Source: Candidatus Hydrogenedentota bacterium (lineage in GTDB: Bacteria; Hydrogenedentota; Hydrogenedentia; Hydrogenedentales; SLHB01). Taken from it: a stretch of DNA of 32,971 nucleotides. The first letter of the stretch is position 1. Each line of letters begins with the position of its first letter. Shown here piece after piece: positions 1 through 8,500 of this stretch. The stretch lies in the NCBI GenBank assembly GCA_020847495.1, contig JADLCA010000446.1:1-32971 (forward strand), given 5' to 3'. The translations under genes were made by a program, and so were the position numbers. The notes under the pieces were generated by a model. That model saw only the letters and a list, made by a program, of their open reading frames with translations, was not told the origin of the DNA and made no database searches.

Positions 1-1518
1 ATCGCTGTACATCAGGTGAAGCTGGAAAGTCTGCCCGTCTATACCGGGCTGGCTCGTGCGCACGCTCACGCCATCCGGCGCGTGCGTGAAAAAGGACCAC
101 AGACGGCCAGTCTCCCGGTCCAGGAGCAGAGCGGAATCCCCGCACCCCGTCGTGCCAAATTCGGCAATCACCTGCGGCGGTGTCCACGTTTCGCCCGAAT
201 CCATGCTGCGCCGCATGACCAAATCGATGTCATTCGGCAAATCCTGGCCTTCGTTCGCCCGCGCGTCGCACACCGCAACCACGACCCCGCGCTTGGTGAC
301 GGCTAGCGCGGGAATCCGGTAGATCGGCACACCATTCATGCCCGCGGGAAACAGCGTCTGGTGCTTGGGCGCGGGTGCGGGCGCGGGGTCCCAGATCGAC
401 GCCGCAATGTGTTGTTGTGGACGCTCAGCCGTCGCCCAGTAGTACATGGCCACCAAGCGCCCGTCGGTCCGCTGTACGAGCCTGGGATAGCCCAGGTCTG
501 CCCATTCATCCACGCTCTGATAGTCGTTGCGGACGACAAACTCCTCGCCCCAACTACGGCCCTGGTCCGAACTGTACCGGCCCGCGATGGTCTTGGCATC
601 GCGGTCGCCGTAGATACAACAGACCCGGCCGTCCGCCAGTTCCACCAGCGCCGGAGGGTTGGAATGGGTCTTCATCTCCTTGACCCTGCTCCGGTACGTC
701 CACGTCTTGCATTCGTCGGTCGACACATACGTGTCGATCAGTCCGACGTGAAACGACGTATTGAAGATTTTCCGGCACGCAAGCAGGTAATCGCCATTCG
801 ACAGGCGCACCGTCTGCGGCATGATGGACCGGAACTCCTGCGCCGCGGGCGTGATCCAGGACACAAACTCGAAGTTCAGGCCGCCATCATCGGTCTTGAT
901 GCACGCCAGCCTGCTCGTACGCTCCGTGACGCTCAGGTTCACCGAAATGAACAGGAAACAACTCGCGGGGCCCGTCACCACATAGTCGGTGCGCGGCGTG
1001 AGGACCTTGTCCGCCAATTCGAAGTGCCCGTTCAGATCTCCAAACGTGTGCGGCCCAATCCAATGCGCGCCGCGATCGTAGGAGTAATAGAAGCCGCCCT
1101 CGGGGTCGTCATTGCCATGATAGCCCGTGGCAAACACGCGGATCGCGAACCCCGGGTTCGAGAAGTCCATCGGAGCCGAGAGGTGCGTCTTGCCCTTGGG
1201 CAGCCATTTGATGTTTTCATCATCCAGGAAGTTGTCCGGGTCGAAAGGCGCCCACGTGCCCCCCCCATCCAGGCTCCGCGCGAACTTGCTATGCTGGATG
1301 CCCGAGATATTGTGGCCGCCGCTGTTCACGAAATCGCCTTCCGTGAATCCCACCAGTATCTCATCGCCCCAGCGCCAGACCCCATTGTTCGCGGGCCAGC
1401 CACAAAACCTCGCCGGGTCGCCCGCCACGATGACGTGCTCCGCATGCGTGACGGACTGAGCCGCCGCGACAGTCGGTGCGAGTGACAAGACAAGAATCGT
1501 CAGTAATCTCGTGTTCAC
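1..1518 (-). CDS. Secreted sialidase-like (BNR/Asp-box) protein with two propeller units, partial
   Basis: This gene is missing from the ORF track because it runs off the window. It reads open from a GTG at 1518 down to base 1, giving 506 residues. The GTG follows an AAGGGG ribosome site, and the first ~20 residues form a signal peptide (MNTRLLTILVLSLAPTVAAA). Asp-box motifs appear at SLDGGGTW (about residue 82), SYDRGAHW (~143), STDECKTW (~263), SSDQGRSW (~313) and SMDSGETW (~434). These mark a sialidase/neuraminidase-type six-bladed propeller. Around residue 398 a YRIPAL motif appears, the RIP motif that normally starts the first blade of a sialidase. The protein therefore seems to be a BNR propeller followed by a second sialidase unit, whose end lies outside the window. 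Substrate is uncertain, since many Asp-box proteins do not act on sialic acid. It is probably exported. The ceramidase-like gene lies upstream on the same strand. Confidence 0.85.
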   Translation of the reverse strand, partial: MNTRLLTILVLSLAPTVAAAQSVTHAEHVIVAGDPARFCGWPANNGVWRWGDEILVGFTEGDFVNSGGHNISGIQHSKFARSLDGGGTWAPFDPDNFLDDENIKWLPKGKTHLSAPMDFSNPGFAIRVFATGYHGNDDPEGGFYYSYDRGAHWIGPHTFGDLNGHFELADKVLTPRTDYVVTGPASCFLFISVNLSVTERTSRLACIKTDDGGLNFEFVSWITPAAQEFRSIMPQTVRLSNGDYLLACRKIFNTSFHVGLIDTYVSTDECKTWTYRSRVKEMKTHSNPPALVELADGRVCCIYGDRDAKTIAGRYSSDQGRSWGEEFVVRNDYQSVDEWADLGYPRLVQRTDGRLVAMYYWATAERPQQHIAASIWDPAPAPAPKHQTLFPAGMNGVPIYRIPALAVTKRGVVVAVCDARANEGQDLPNDIDLVMRRSMDSGETWTPPQVIAEFGTTGCGDSALLLDRETGRLWSFFTHAPDGVSVRTSQPGIDGQTFQLHLMYSD

Positions 1519-1699
1519 GTGATGCCCCTTTGTGCGTTATGCTACGTGCGGGCTTATTCTGAGGGATTAAGCGCCCGAACGACAAATCGTTTACCGAACG
1601 AAACGTGCGACAGAATCCGGTAACTGCAAAGGCGCGTCAGTTCCGGCTCCACAGTGATCGCCGGCCCGGGGCAAGGTCCATTCTCCGCCCGCCGAGCTT

Positions 1700-3109
1700 C
1701 TACTCCGCAAGTAACTCTCGAATCGCCTCCGTCAGGACCCCTTCCACCTCCGGGGCAACGTTACTCGACCGCGGGCTTGTCTCATAGCCTCCTTGCTCAT
1801 AGGAAACCGTGGTGCCGATATATCCCGGCGCATAGTCGCCATATGCCGCCATCGTGACAAAGAGATCCGGACGCGCGGCCTTGGCGGCCAGCTGATACTC
1901 GATGAACAACTCGGCGGGCAGATGGAGAACGCGTGCCCGGCCCAAGGCGAGGCACGAAACGTCAATGCAATACCCCGCCTCACACCGCTGCAGCCAGCCC
2001 AGTTTCCGGGCGGCGTCTTCAGCTTCGCCCATGGACTTCGCTTCGCGGATTTGAGCTTGGAGCTGTGTCGCTTCCAAGTGCATTGCCACAGGCAGCGCAA
2101 CCGGAAGCACGGACCAGCGGACGTCTTCCTTCGTGATGGGCATGCGCTCTGTCGCCTCCCATGCCCGCCGCATGCCATCTGCCAGCCGCTCCGCCAACGC
2201 GAGGCGGTTCTCGGGAGAACCATCATTGTATTTCCCCGCGGCGACATTTCCCCCTGCGCCATCGAAATGGATGTGCAACGCCTTCGGCGCCGCCAACTGC
2301 CGGAGGAATCTCGCGATGCCGGGAAAATCCGGATTGGCGATGCCCGTGCGGTAGTAGCTCTGCGGGTGCGTCGCGTAGTAACTGAGCACGGCCACCGGCG
2401 CGTCCCCGTTCCAGAAGCTCACCAGGGAGACGTCAGGATCGATGAGGCCCTCCGGTTCGGCGCGCAACGCGGCGTCTTTGCAGGACGACCCGCGCATGGG
2501 GCCCACCTTGCCGTCGGGCCCCACGATTCGTCTGTTGGACGCCACCTCACGCACAGGAGCGCTTCCGAGCCCCAGGTGCGTGATGGGTTGGGATTGTGCC
2601 AACGCTTCGCGGACGCCCTGCCCCAGGCGTTGAAGAAGTTCCCGGGCGAAAGTCCCGTCGTAGCGCTGCGGGGTCACGCCGCATTCCTTGAGTATCTTCT
2701 CTGCGGTGAAATCGCAGCCGGGAGCGTCGTGCTGATGCAGCGTGTGAACGGCCACGTGCTGAACATCGGTCTCCGCGGCGTCGGCGAGAGTCTGCCGGAA
2801 CGCGTCATAGCCTTCGCTGGCAATGCCAATCCAGTCCACCGCGCACAGGACAATCGGCTTGTCCGCTCCCGTCAATACGAGACCGCGCGCGCGGAGTCCC
2901 AACTCGCCCTTTCCCGTACACGGGTCATAGGCAAGAAACGAGCCTACCGGCGGCGTCGCGTCCGTGTCGAACGTGGCGATCCTCAGGTCCGTGGCCGGGT
3001 CCGCCCACGAGAGCACGGCGGCCCAACACGCGTACGCCAGAGCAACCGCGAGAATCAACGTCCTGCAATGTATCTTCCTGTACGTGGCTGCTTGATGTAT
3101 CGAGTTCAA
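1700..3109 (-). CDS. Neutral/alkaline ceramidase-like secreted hydrolase
   Basis: The protein resembles the N-terminal catalytic region of neutral/alkaline non-lysosomal ceramidases, zinc amidohydrolases that cleave the N-acyl bond of ceramide. The track ORF starts at 3244, but its first 45 residues look non-coding and have no ribosome site. A TTG at 3109 is preceded by AAGGAG nine bases upstream and is followed directly by a basic stretch and a hydrophobic signal segment (TLILAVALAYACWAAVL), so I place the start there (469 residues). Family-like features include the early DTDATPPVGS segment, the VHTLHQHDAP stretch with candidate metal-binding histidines, and THPQSYY...NPDFPG, which corresponds to the histidine and following loop of ceramidases. 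At 469 residues it lacks the C-terminal domain of full-length ceramidases of about 650-700 residues. This is common in the planctomycete-type relatives, whose true substrate is unknown. Downstream on the same strand is the sialidase-like gene, 181 bases away. Confidence 0.8.
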   Translation of the reverse strand: MNSIHQAATYRKIHCRTLILAVALAYACWAAVLSWADPATDLRIATFDTDATPPVGSFLAYDPCTGKGELGLRARGLVLTGADKPIVLCAVDWIGIASEGYDAFRQTLADAAETDVQHVAVHTLHQHDAPGCDFTAEKILKECGVTPQRYDGTFARELLQRLGQGVREALAQSQPITHLGLGSAPVREVASNRRIVGPDGKVGPMRGSSCKDAALRAEPEGLIDPDVSLVSFWNGDAPVAVLSYYATHPQSYYRTGIANPDFPGIARFLRQLAAPKALHIHFDGAGGNVAAGKYNDGSPENRLALAERLADGMRRAWEATERMPITKEDVRWSVLPVALPVAMHLEATQLQAQIREAKSMGEAEDAARKLGWLQRCEAGYCIDVSCLALGRARVLHLPAELFIEYQLAAKAARPDLFVTMAAYGDYAPGYIGTTVSYEQGGYETSPRSSNVAPEVEGVLTEAIRELLAE

Positions 3110-3451
3110 AGTGGATCCTCTCCTTGAGTACTGTCGTTCGTAACGCCCCCAACCGTTCAAAGTGGCACCTGTAGTTCCCTCGCATGATACCGCCAAATCC
3201 CCGGCTTTCACCAACGCCTGCGCGATCCCCTGAACACAAACCATCTGTCACTGTGCCGTCTGCCATGATTGCCACCGGTCTCTTAAAGGGGGAGCAAAAA
3301 GGCCGGCACGCGAGCGTCTGTTCAGTTGACCGCGCACCGAGCGAGATACGCGCGCACCCCACCTTGGGCGGGAGCGGGATCCTGAAGTTAAATGACTCAC
3401 GCGGCCTTTCCTCCGCAATCACTCGTTTCATTGACGCGCCGTGCGGAGTCC

Positions 3452-3480
3452 TTGCGCTTTCACAGGTCTGCTGTTAGTAT
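3452..3480 (+). promoter_or_regulatory. Sigma-70-like promoter of the symporter operon
   Basis: TTGCGC and TAGTAT are separated by 17 bases. The match is four of six at -35 and five of six at -10, with ideal spacing. Transcription would begin near 3487, giving a leader of roughly 60-70 bases before the DUF485 gene that contains the hairpin described next. It is predicted by eye only. Confidence 0.45.
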
Positions 3481-3497
3481 GTCGCTCGATTTGCTGT

Positions 3498-3524
3498 CCC
3501 CGGGGTGCAATGCTCCGGGGTTTT
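3498..3524 (+). terminator. Hairpin plus T-run in the leader of the symporter operon
   Basis: CCCCGG pairs perfectly with CCGGGG across an 11-base loop (GGTGCAATGCT) and is followed at once by TTTTC. This has the shape of an intrinsic terminator with a short U-tract. It sits between the predicted promoter and the first gene rather than after a gene. The only upstream gene runs away from it, so a role as a leader attenuator is more likely than as an ordinary gene end. A chance GC palindrome is possible. Confidence 0.4.
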
Positions 3525-3544
3525 CGCAGGGGGCCATGGGGTGA

Positions 3545-3841
3545 ATGGGGGTAGTTATGAGGGATCAATCCATTGTCACGCCTGAGAGTGCTGCGCAAGG
3601 TGGGCCGGCCAATGCTGCGCGGCCGGGGGGCAGCCGTTACCGCGAGCGGTTAGTCCTCGGATTCGGTCTGTTCTTCCTGTTCTTCGTGTTCTACATGGGC
3701 ACCGCCGTCATCAATACGCCCACCTTTCGGAACGTGGCGGCCATTCCCGTGATGTCCATGCCGTTGGGCATGTTTCTCTCGTTGGCGGTCTTTCCTGTCT
3801 CCTGGGTCCTTATCATCATCTACTTCATCCGCTGGAGGTGA
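3545..3841 (+). CDS. DUF485-family small membrane protein
   Basis: This 98-residue protein has a charged N-terminus and two hydrophobic segments, LGFGLFFLFFVFYMGTAV (about residues 37-54) and MFLSLAVFPVSWVLIIIYF (about 76-94). Size, topology and position just before an ActP-like symporter fit the DUF485/YjcH family, which is usually co-transcribed with sodium:solute symporters and may assist them. Two starts are possible. The ATG at 3545 has GGGG only three bases away. The ATG at 3557 (MRDQS) has GGGGG five bases upstream and may be the better one. The stop codon lies three bases before the symporter ATG, so the two genes are almost certainly translated from one mRNA. Confidence 0.8.
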   Translation: MGVVMRDQSIVTPESAAQGGPANAARPGGSRYRERLVLGFGLFFLFFVFYMGTAVINTPTFRNVAAIPVMSMPLGMFLSLAVFPVSWVLIIIYFIRWR

Positions 3842-3844
3842 GTC

Positions 3845-5461
3845 ATGGTCAGTTATCCACTCGTCTTTGCCTTCATCGGGTTCTTTGTACTGGTTTCAAT
3901 ACTGGTAACCTACTATACGCAGAAATCGACGCAGTCCGCGGCGGACTTCTACGTGGGCGGCCGCAAGATTCCCTGGATTCAGACCGGGATCGCCATGGTG
4001 GGGAGCTATCTTTCCGCGGCCAGCTTCCTGGGCGTGGCCGGCGACATTGGCGTCAAAGGTGTGGACCGCATCTGGCTCGCCATCGGGTTCTTCGGGGGCT
4101 ATATGGCGGTGCTGATGCTGATTGCCGGCCCTCTGCGAAACGTCGGGAGTTACACCGTGGCGGACGCCATCTACAGGCGTTTTCCGGACAAGTCGGTGAA
4201 ACTCGTCGTGATGATCACCACGGTCATTGTGTCTCTGTTTTACCTCGTGCCTCAGATGGTGGCCGCCGGCAAGCTGTTCGAACTGATCATGGGCTGGAAT
4301 TTCCTGGTCGTCACTGTCGCCACCGGTATCCTGATCTGCATCTACATCGTCTTCGGCGGCATGAAGGCTACCCTCTATAACCAGGTGATCCAGGCGCTCT
4401 TCCTCTGGGTCGCGATGGTCGTCATCGTGGTTATAGGGATATTTATGTACTACGATGGAAGCATCACCCGGATCTTCGAGGTGGCGGAGGGCATCGTTCC
4501 CCCGAGCATTGCCTGCAAGTCGCCGGAGGCCGTGGCCGCAGCCGCGGGCAAGAGCTACCCGGACGCCGTTGCGGCCGTGCGCAGCACCCTTCCCGACGCG
4601 CCCAGCGCCATGACGATCGGTCTGCAGACGCCGAACATTCTGGCTCAGGTCAGCACGGTGCTTGCTCTCCTGTTCGGCACCGCTGGTTTGCCCCACATCT
4701 TGATCATGTTCTACACCGTGCCCAGCGCCAAGGCGGCCAAGAAGAGCGTCATGCTCTGCATCTTTGCCCTCGGGATATTCTACCTCTGCTCGCTCTTCCT
4801 CGGGTTTGTGTGCATGTACCTGGTGTACCCGGACCTGATGCAATGGATGGGGTCCGGCGAGACGGGTTTGGCGGTAAACATGGCCGTGCTCAAAGTCAGC
4901 CACACTATTGGGGGCCAGTGGCTGATGGCGATTGCCGCGGCCGGGTCCGTGGCCGCGGTTCTCAGCACTTCAGCGGGCCTTATGATAACCGTGGCTTCCA
5001 CGGTAAGCCACGACTTCTACAAGGTTTACATCAACCGCGACGCGACGGAGAAGCAAGAGCTGGCTATTGCGAAGGTCACGACCGTGCTCATGTCGGTCAT
5101 CGCCATTCTGCTCGCGGTGTTGCTCAAGCAGCAGAACGTGGCGTGGCTTGTGACGCTGGCTTTCGGCATCTCCGCCAGCGCCATATTCCCCGTAATGTTG
5201 AGCAACTTGTGGTGGAAGCGGTTCACCCGCCAGGCTGCCATCGCCGGCATGGTCACCGGCCTTGTGGTCTCGGTGTTCTTCATTGTCTTGTTGCTCTCCG
5301 GCATCGAGACATTCCTTGGATTGTCCACCGTGGGTGGGCCCGGTATCTTCGGGATCACCGTCTCCTTCCTGGTCGTGCTGGTTGTGACCGCCTGTACCCG
5401 GGACCGGGGCCCCGACGTGGAGGGGTTCTTCGCGTTGGCGCACAAGGAGGAAGAACACTGA
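3845..5461 (+). CDS. ActP-like sodium:solute symporter (SSS family)
   Basis: This 538-residue protein has about 13 hydrophobic segments and the signatures of the acetate-permease branch of the sodium/solute symporter family. FYVGGRKIPWIQTGIAMVGS near the N-terminus contains the substrate- and sodium-binding first helix. GTAGLPHILIMFYTVPSAK about halfway along is characteristic of ActP relatives. It is predicted to import a short monocarboxylate such as acetate, propionate or pyruvate, driven by sodium or protons, across the inner membrane. The pairing with a DUF485 gene supports this branch. The segment GSITRIFEVAEGIVPPS and the following loop of about 70 residues, containing VAAAAGKSYPDAV, form a longer hydrophilic insertion like that in ActP proteins. 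The exact substrate cannot be read from sequence. The fusion sensor gene follows 58 bases downstream. Confidence 0.9.
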   Translation: MVSYPLVFAFIGFFVLVSILVTYYTQKSTQSAADFYVGGRKIPWIQTGIAMVGSYLSAASFLGVAGDIGVKGVDRIWLAIGFFGGYMAVLMLIAGPLRNVGSYTVADAIYRRFPDKSVKLVVMITTVIVSLFYLVPQMVAAGKLFELIMGWNFLVVTVATGILICIYIVFGGMKATLYNQVIQALFLWVAMVVIVVIGIFMYYDGSITRIFEVAEGIVPPSIACKSPEAVAAAAGKSYPDAVAAVRSTLPDAPSAMTIGLQTPNILAQVSTVLALLFGTAGLPHILIMFYTVPSAKAAKKSVMLCIFALGIFYLCSLFLGFVCMYLVYPDLMQWMGSGETGLAVNMAVLKVSHTIGGQWLMAIAAAGSVAAVLSTSAGLMITVASTVSHDFYKVYINRDATEKQELAIAKVTTVLMSVIAILLAVLLKQQNVAWLVTLAFGISASAIFPVMLSNLWWKRFTRQAAIAGMVTGLVVSVFFIVLLLSGIETFLGLSTVGGPGIFGITVSFLVVLVVTACTRDRGPDVEGFFALAHKEEEH

Positions 5462-5519
5462 GAGTGCATTGCGGCGGTGGGCTCACGGTGTCCAATGATG
5501 CGGCGCCGGGGTATACTGC

Positions 5520-8500
5520 ATGCAAAGGCCTCTTAATCCGGCGTCTGGAATCCGGTGTCGGCCCATGAACGATACGGTCCGGGTTGATCTGCACCTGCAT
5601 TCATCCCGCAGCGACGGCGAACTTGCGCCTGAAGCGCTCGCGCGAAAGGTAGCCGACAGCGGTGTGGTTTTCGCTGCCCTGACCGACCACAACACCTTCG
5701 ACGGCACCGAGGAATTCCGCGAGGCCTTCGCCCGCTGCGGAGGGGTTGCTATTCCCGGGCTCGAATTGACGGTCGAATGCGAAGGCACGACGGCCCATCT
5801 GCTGGTCTATGGCGTGTCCCCGTCGGAACCCGCCCTGCGCGCACTATGCCAAAAGCCTGCTCCCCTCGCGGTGGCGCTCGACGCGGTGCACGCCGCGGAC
5901 GGCATCGCCTTTCTCGCCCACCCGCTCCACACTTGGCAGGACATCAACGCGTTGCGTCCAGTTCTTCAGCGTGCCGCGGAGACTGGGCTGGATGGCATCG
6001 AAGCACGATACGGCCAGTACTCGAAAAGCGATCAGGACGCGCTCACCGCTCTTGCAGAAAGCTTCGGATTGCTTGTGTGCGCAGGCAGCGACTACCACGG
6101 ACCCAAGCAGGGAAACGACTGCAGGCCCGGGGTGGATCTCGAAATCGCCCGGTGGAAGCAATTCCGGTCCGTCTTGCCCGCGTTTCGCCAAACCCATGAA
6201 CCTGCGCCACCCCGGTTCGTACACGCGCACGCCCCCGTGGGGCTTCGTGACCGGTATTGGTTCCTGCTGCACATCGTGGTGCCCGCCTTCCTATGCATGA
6301 TGCTCTTCGTGGGTGCCATCTTTGCCGTCATCCTGCCCGCCTTCGAGGACCAACTCCTCCAGCGCAAACGGGAGATGATCCGCGAACTCGTCAACTCGGC
6401 GTGGGGCATACTGGATGCGGGCGAGCGGGACGTCCGCGCGGGCCGTACCACCCTCGAGCAGGCTCAGCGCGACGCCATCGAGCGGTTCCGGCGATTGCGG
6501 TACGGTCAGGAGGAAAAGGACTACTTCTGGATTACCGACATGCATCCGCGAATGGTGATGCACCCCTACCGGACCGACTTGGAAGGACGCGACCTCACGG
6601 ACATGACCGACCCGCAAGGCGTGCGGTTATTCGTCAGGTTTGTGGACGAGGTTCGCGCGTCCGGCCATGGATACGTGGCCTACGTATGGCAGTGGAAGGA
6701 CCAGCCCGAACACCTGGCCCCCAAGGAATCCTATGTTCGCGGATTTGCCCCGTGGGGCTGGGTGATCGGCACGGGCATCTACCTCGACGATGTCAACCGG
6801 GAGATTGGGGTCATCAAACGGCGCATGCTCGAGATCGCCATGGCCATCGCCGTGGTCATGTGCGCCCTTCTGGCGCTGCTGATCCTCGAAGGGCGCCGTC
6901 TCGAGCGCCGCAGGCGCCAAGCCGAGGAGGATCTGCGCGAATCCCACGAGCGGTACCGGGCCCTGGTCGAGGGGGACCGCGACGGCACCCTCGTCCTCGT
7001 CGGGGGCCGCTGCGTGTATGCCAATGGGGCCTTGCTCGAAATGCTGGGATACAGCGAGCATGAACTGCCTTTCGTGGACTGGGATGACCTGGCTGCGGAT
7101 GCCGGTGAGGCGCTGCCCGGATTGCCCGACGCCCAGGCAGAAACGCCGCACCACGCAGTCGAAGGGGACCCGTTCGAGGCCCAGCTTCGGCGCAAGGACG
7201 GCTCGCTTGTCGAGGTGCTTCTGACGGCCAGTCCCATTTCCATGGGAGGGCGGGCGGGCGTGCTGTTGCTGGTGCGCGACCTCACTGAACACGCGGCCTG
7301 GCGCCGGCGCGAACGGGCCGAGCGCGAAGAACTGCGCGATCGGCTGGAGGCAACGTGGCTGCTGCTCAACCAGCCCATCAGCGCCGGTATGCGGCCCGTG
7401 CCGGTCTGCTCTCTCGACACCCGTATTGAAGACGCGGTAGAACTGATGATGGACGCGTCGAGCGACGCTCTCGTTGTCACAACGGAAAGCGGCGCAACCG
7501 CCGGCATCGTGACGGACCACGATTTCCGTGTCCGGGTGGTGAGGACGCGCCATCCTGTTGCAAATTCGATCTGCGAAATCATGACTGCTCCCGTCGAGAC
7601 CATTTCCGAAGACGCCCTGGTCTGCGAAGCGCTGCAGCTCATGGGTGAGCAGCAGCGCAACCACCTCGTGGTAGTCGATTTCCAAGGGAAACCGGCGGGG
7701 ATCGTCGGCGGCGCGCACCTGACGCATACCCTCAACTACCCGCCAACAGCGCTGAACGCATCGGTTGCGAGAGCCTTGAATGTGGCGGAGGTGAAACGCG
7801 CCCGCGGGCGGCTGCCCTTCGTCGTGCATTCCCTGCTTGAAGCCGGCACCCGTCCACGCACGGTCGCTCGCACCGTAACGGGCGTTTCGGGCCAGATTGT
7901 AGGCCGCCTGCTGGAACTGGCTGCCCGCGACATGGGTCCGGCGCCACTGCCTTACGCCTGGATGGCCTTCGGAAGCGAGGGCCGTGAAGAGCAGACCCTG
8001 GTCACCGATCAGGATAACGCCCTGGTATACGCCGACCCGGACCCGGATGCCGCGGGCGCCGCGGAAGAGTACTTCCGTCGCCTGGCTGAGCGGGTCTGCG
8101 CGCAACTCGACGACATAGGATATGCCCGCTGCAAAGGGGGCATGATGGCCGATAACCCGCGCTGGAACGGCCCGCTGTCGCATTGGAAGACAGAGTTCAC
8201 CCGGTGGATCGCCGAACCGGACCCGCATGAACTGCTCCAGTGCAACATCTGCTTCGACCTGCGCTGCATCCACGGCGAGTCAGGCCTTGTCGGAGAGCTG
8301 CTCCAGCATGTCTTGGTTCAAGTGCGAGGCCGGTCTTCGTTCTTCTACAACCTGGCGCATTCGATCCAGGAGGCGCGCCCCTCTCTCGGGGTTCTCGGCC
8401 ATATCCGCACGGACACCTCGTCCGGCGCGCGCAACGCGGTCAACCTCAAAGCGGTTCTGCTCCCGCTGGTCGGGTTCGCGCGCCTCTACGCCTTGCGCAA

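Larger units (their letters stand above)
3110..3544. other. Divergent intergenic region (about 435 bases)
   Basis: No convincing gene lies here; the 97-codon plus-strand ORF at 3184 has no family resemblance and no ribosome site. The region holds the control sequences of two divergent transcripts. On the right are a sigma-70-like promoter and a GC hairpin with a T-run that precede the symporter operon. On the left is an 11-bp direct repeat, GTTCAAAGTGG, at 3104-3114 and 3155-3165. The first copy overlaps the TTG start of the ceramidase-like gene. Confidence 0.6.

Noticed and set aside
361-1485. 374-codon plus-strand ORF opposite the sialidase-like gene
   Set aside because: It is a shadow: the minus strand carries Asp-boxes and a signal peptide, while this translation is arginine-rich with no recognisable domain.
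1793-3127. 444-codon plus-strand ORF opposite the ceramidase-like gene
   Set aside because: It is an antisense shadow of a recognised family protein, with no ribosome site and no domain pattern.
3160-3176. TGGCAC as the -24 part of a sigma-54 promoter for the symporter operon
   Set aside because: The matching -12 element (TTGC) is missing at the required distance.
6627-8273. 548-codon minus-strand ORF opposite the PHP fusion gene
   Set aside because: The plus strand encodes intact catalytic motifs across the whole stretch. The antisense translation has biased composition and no fold.
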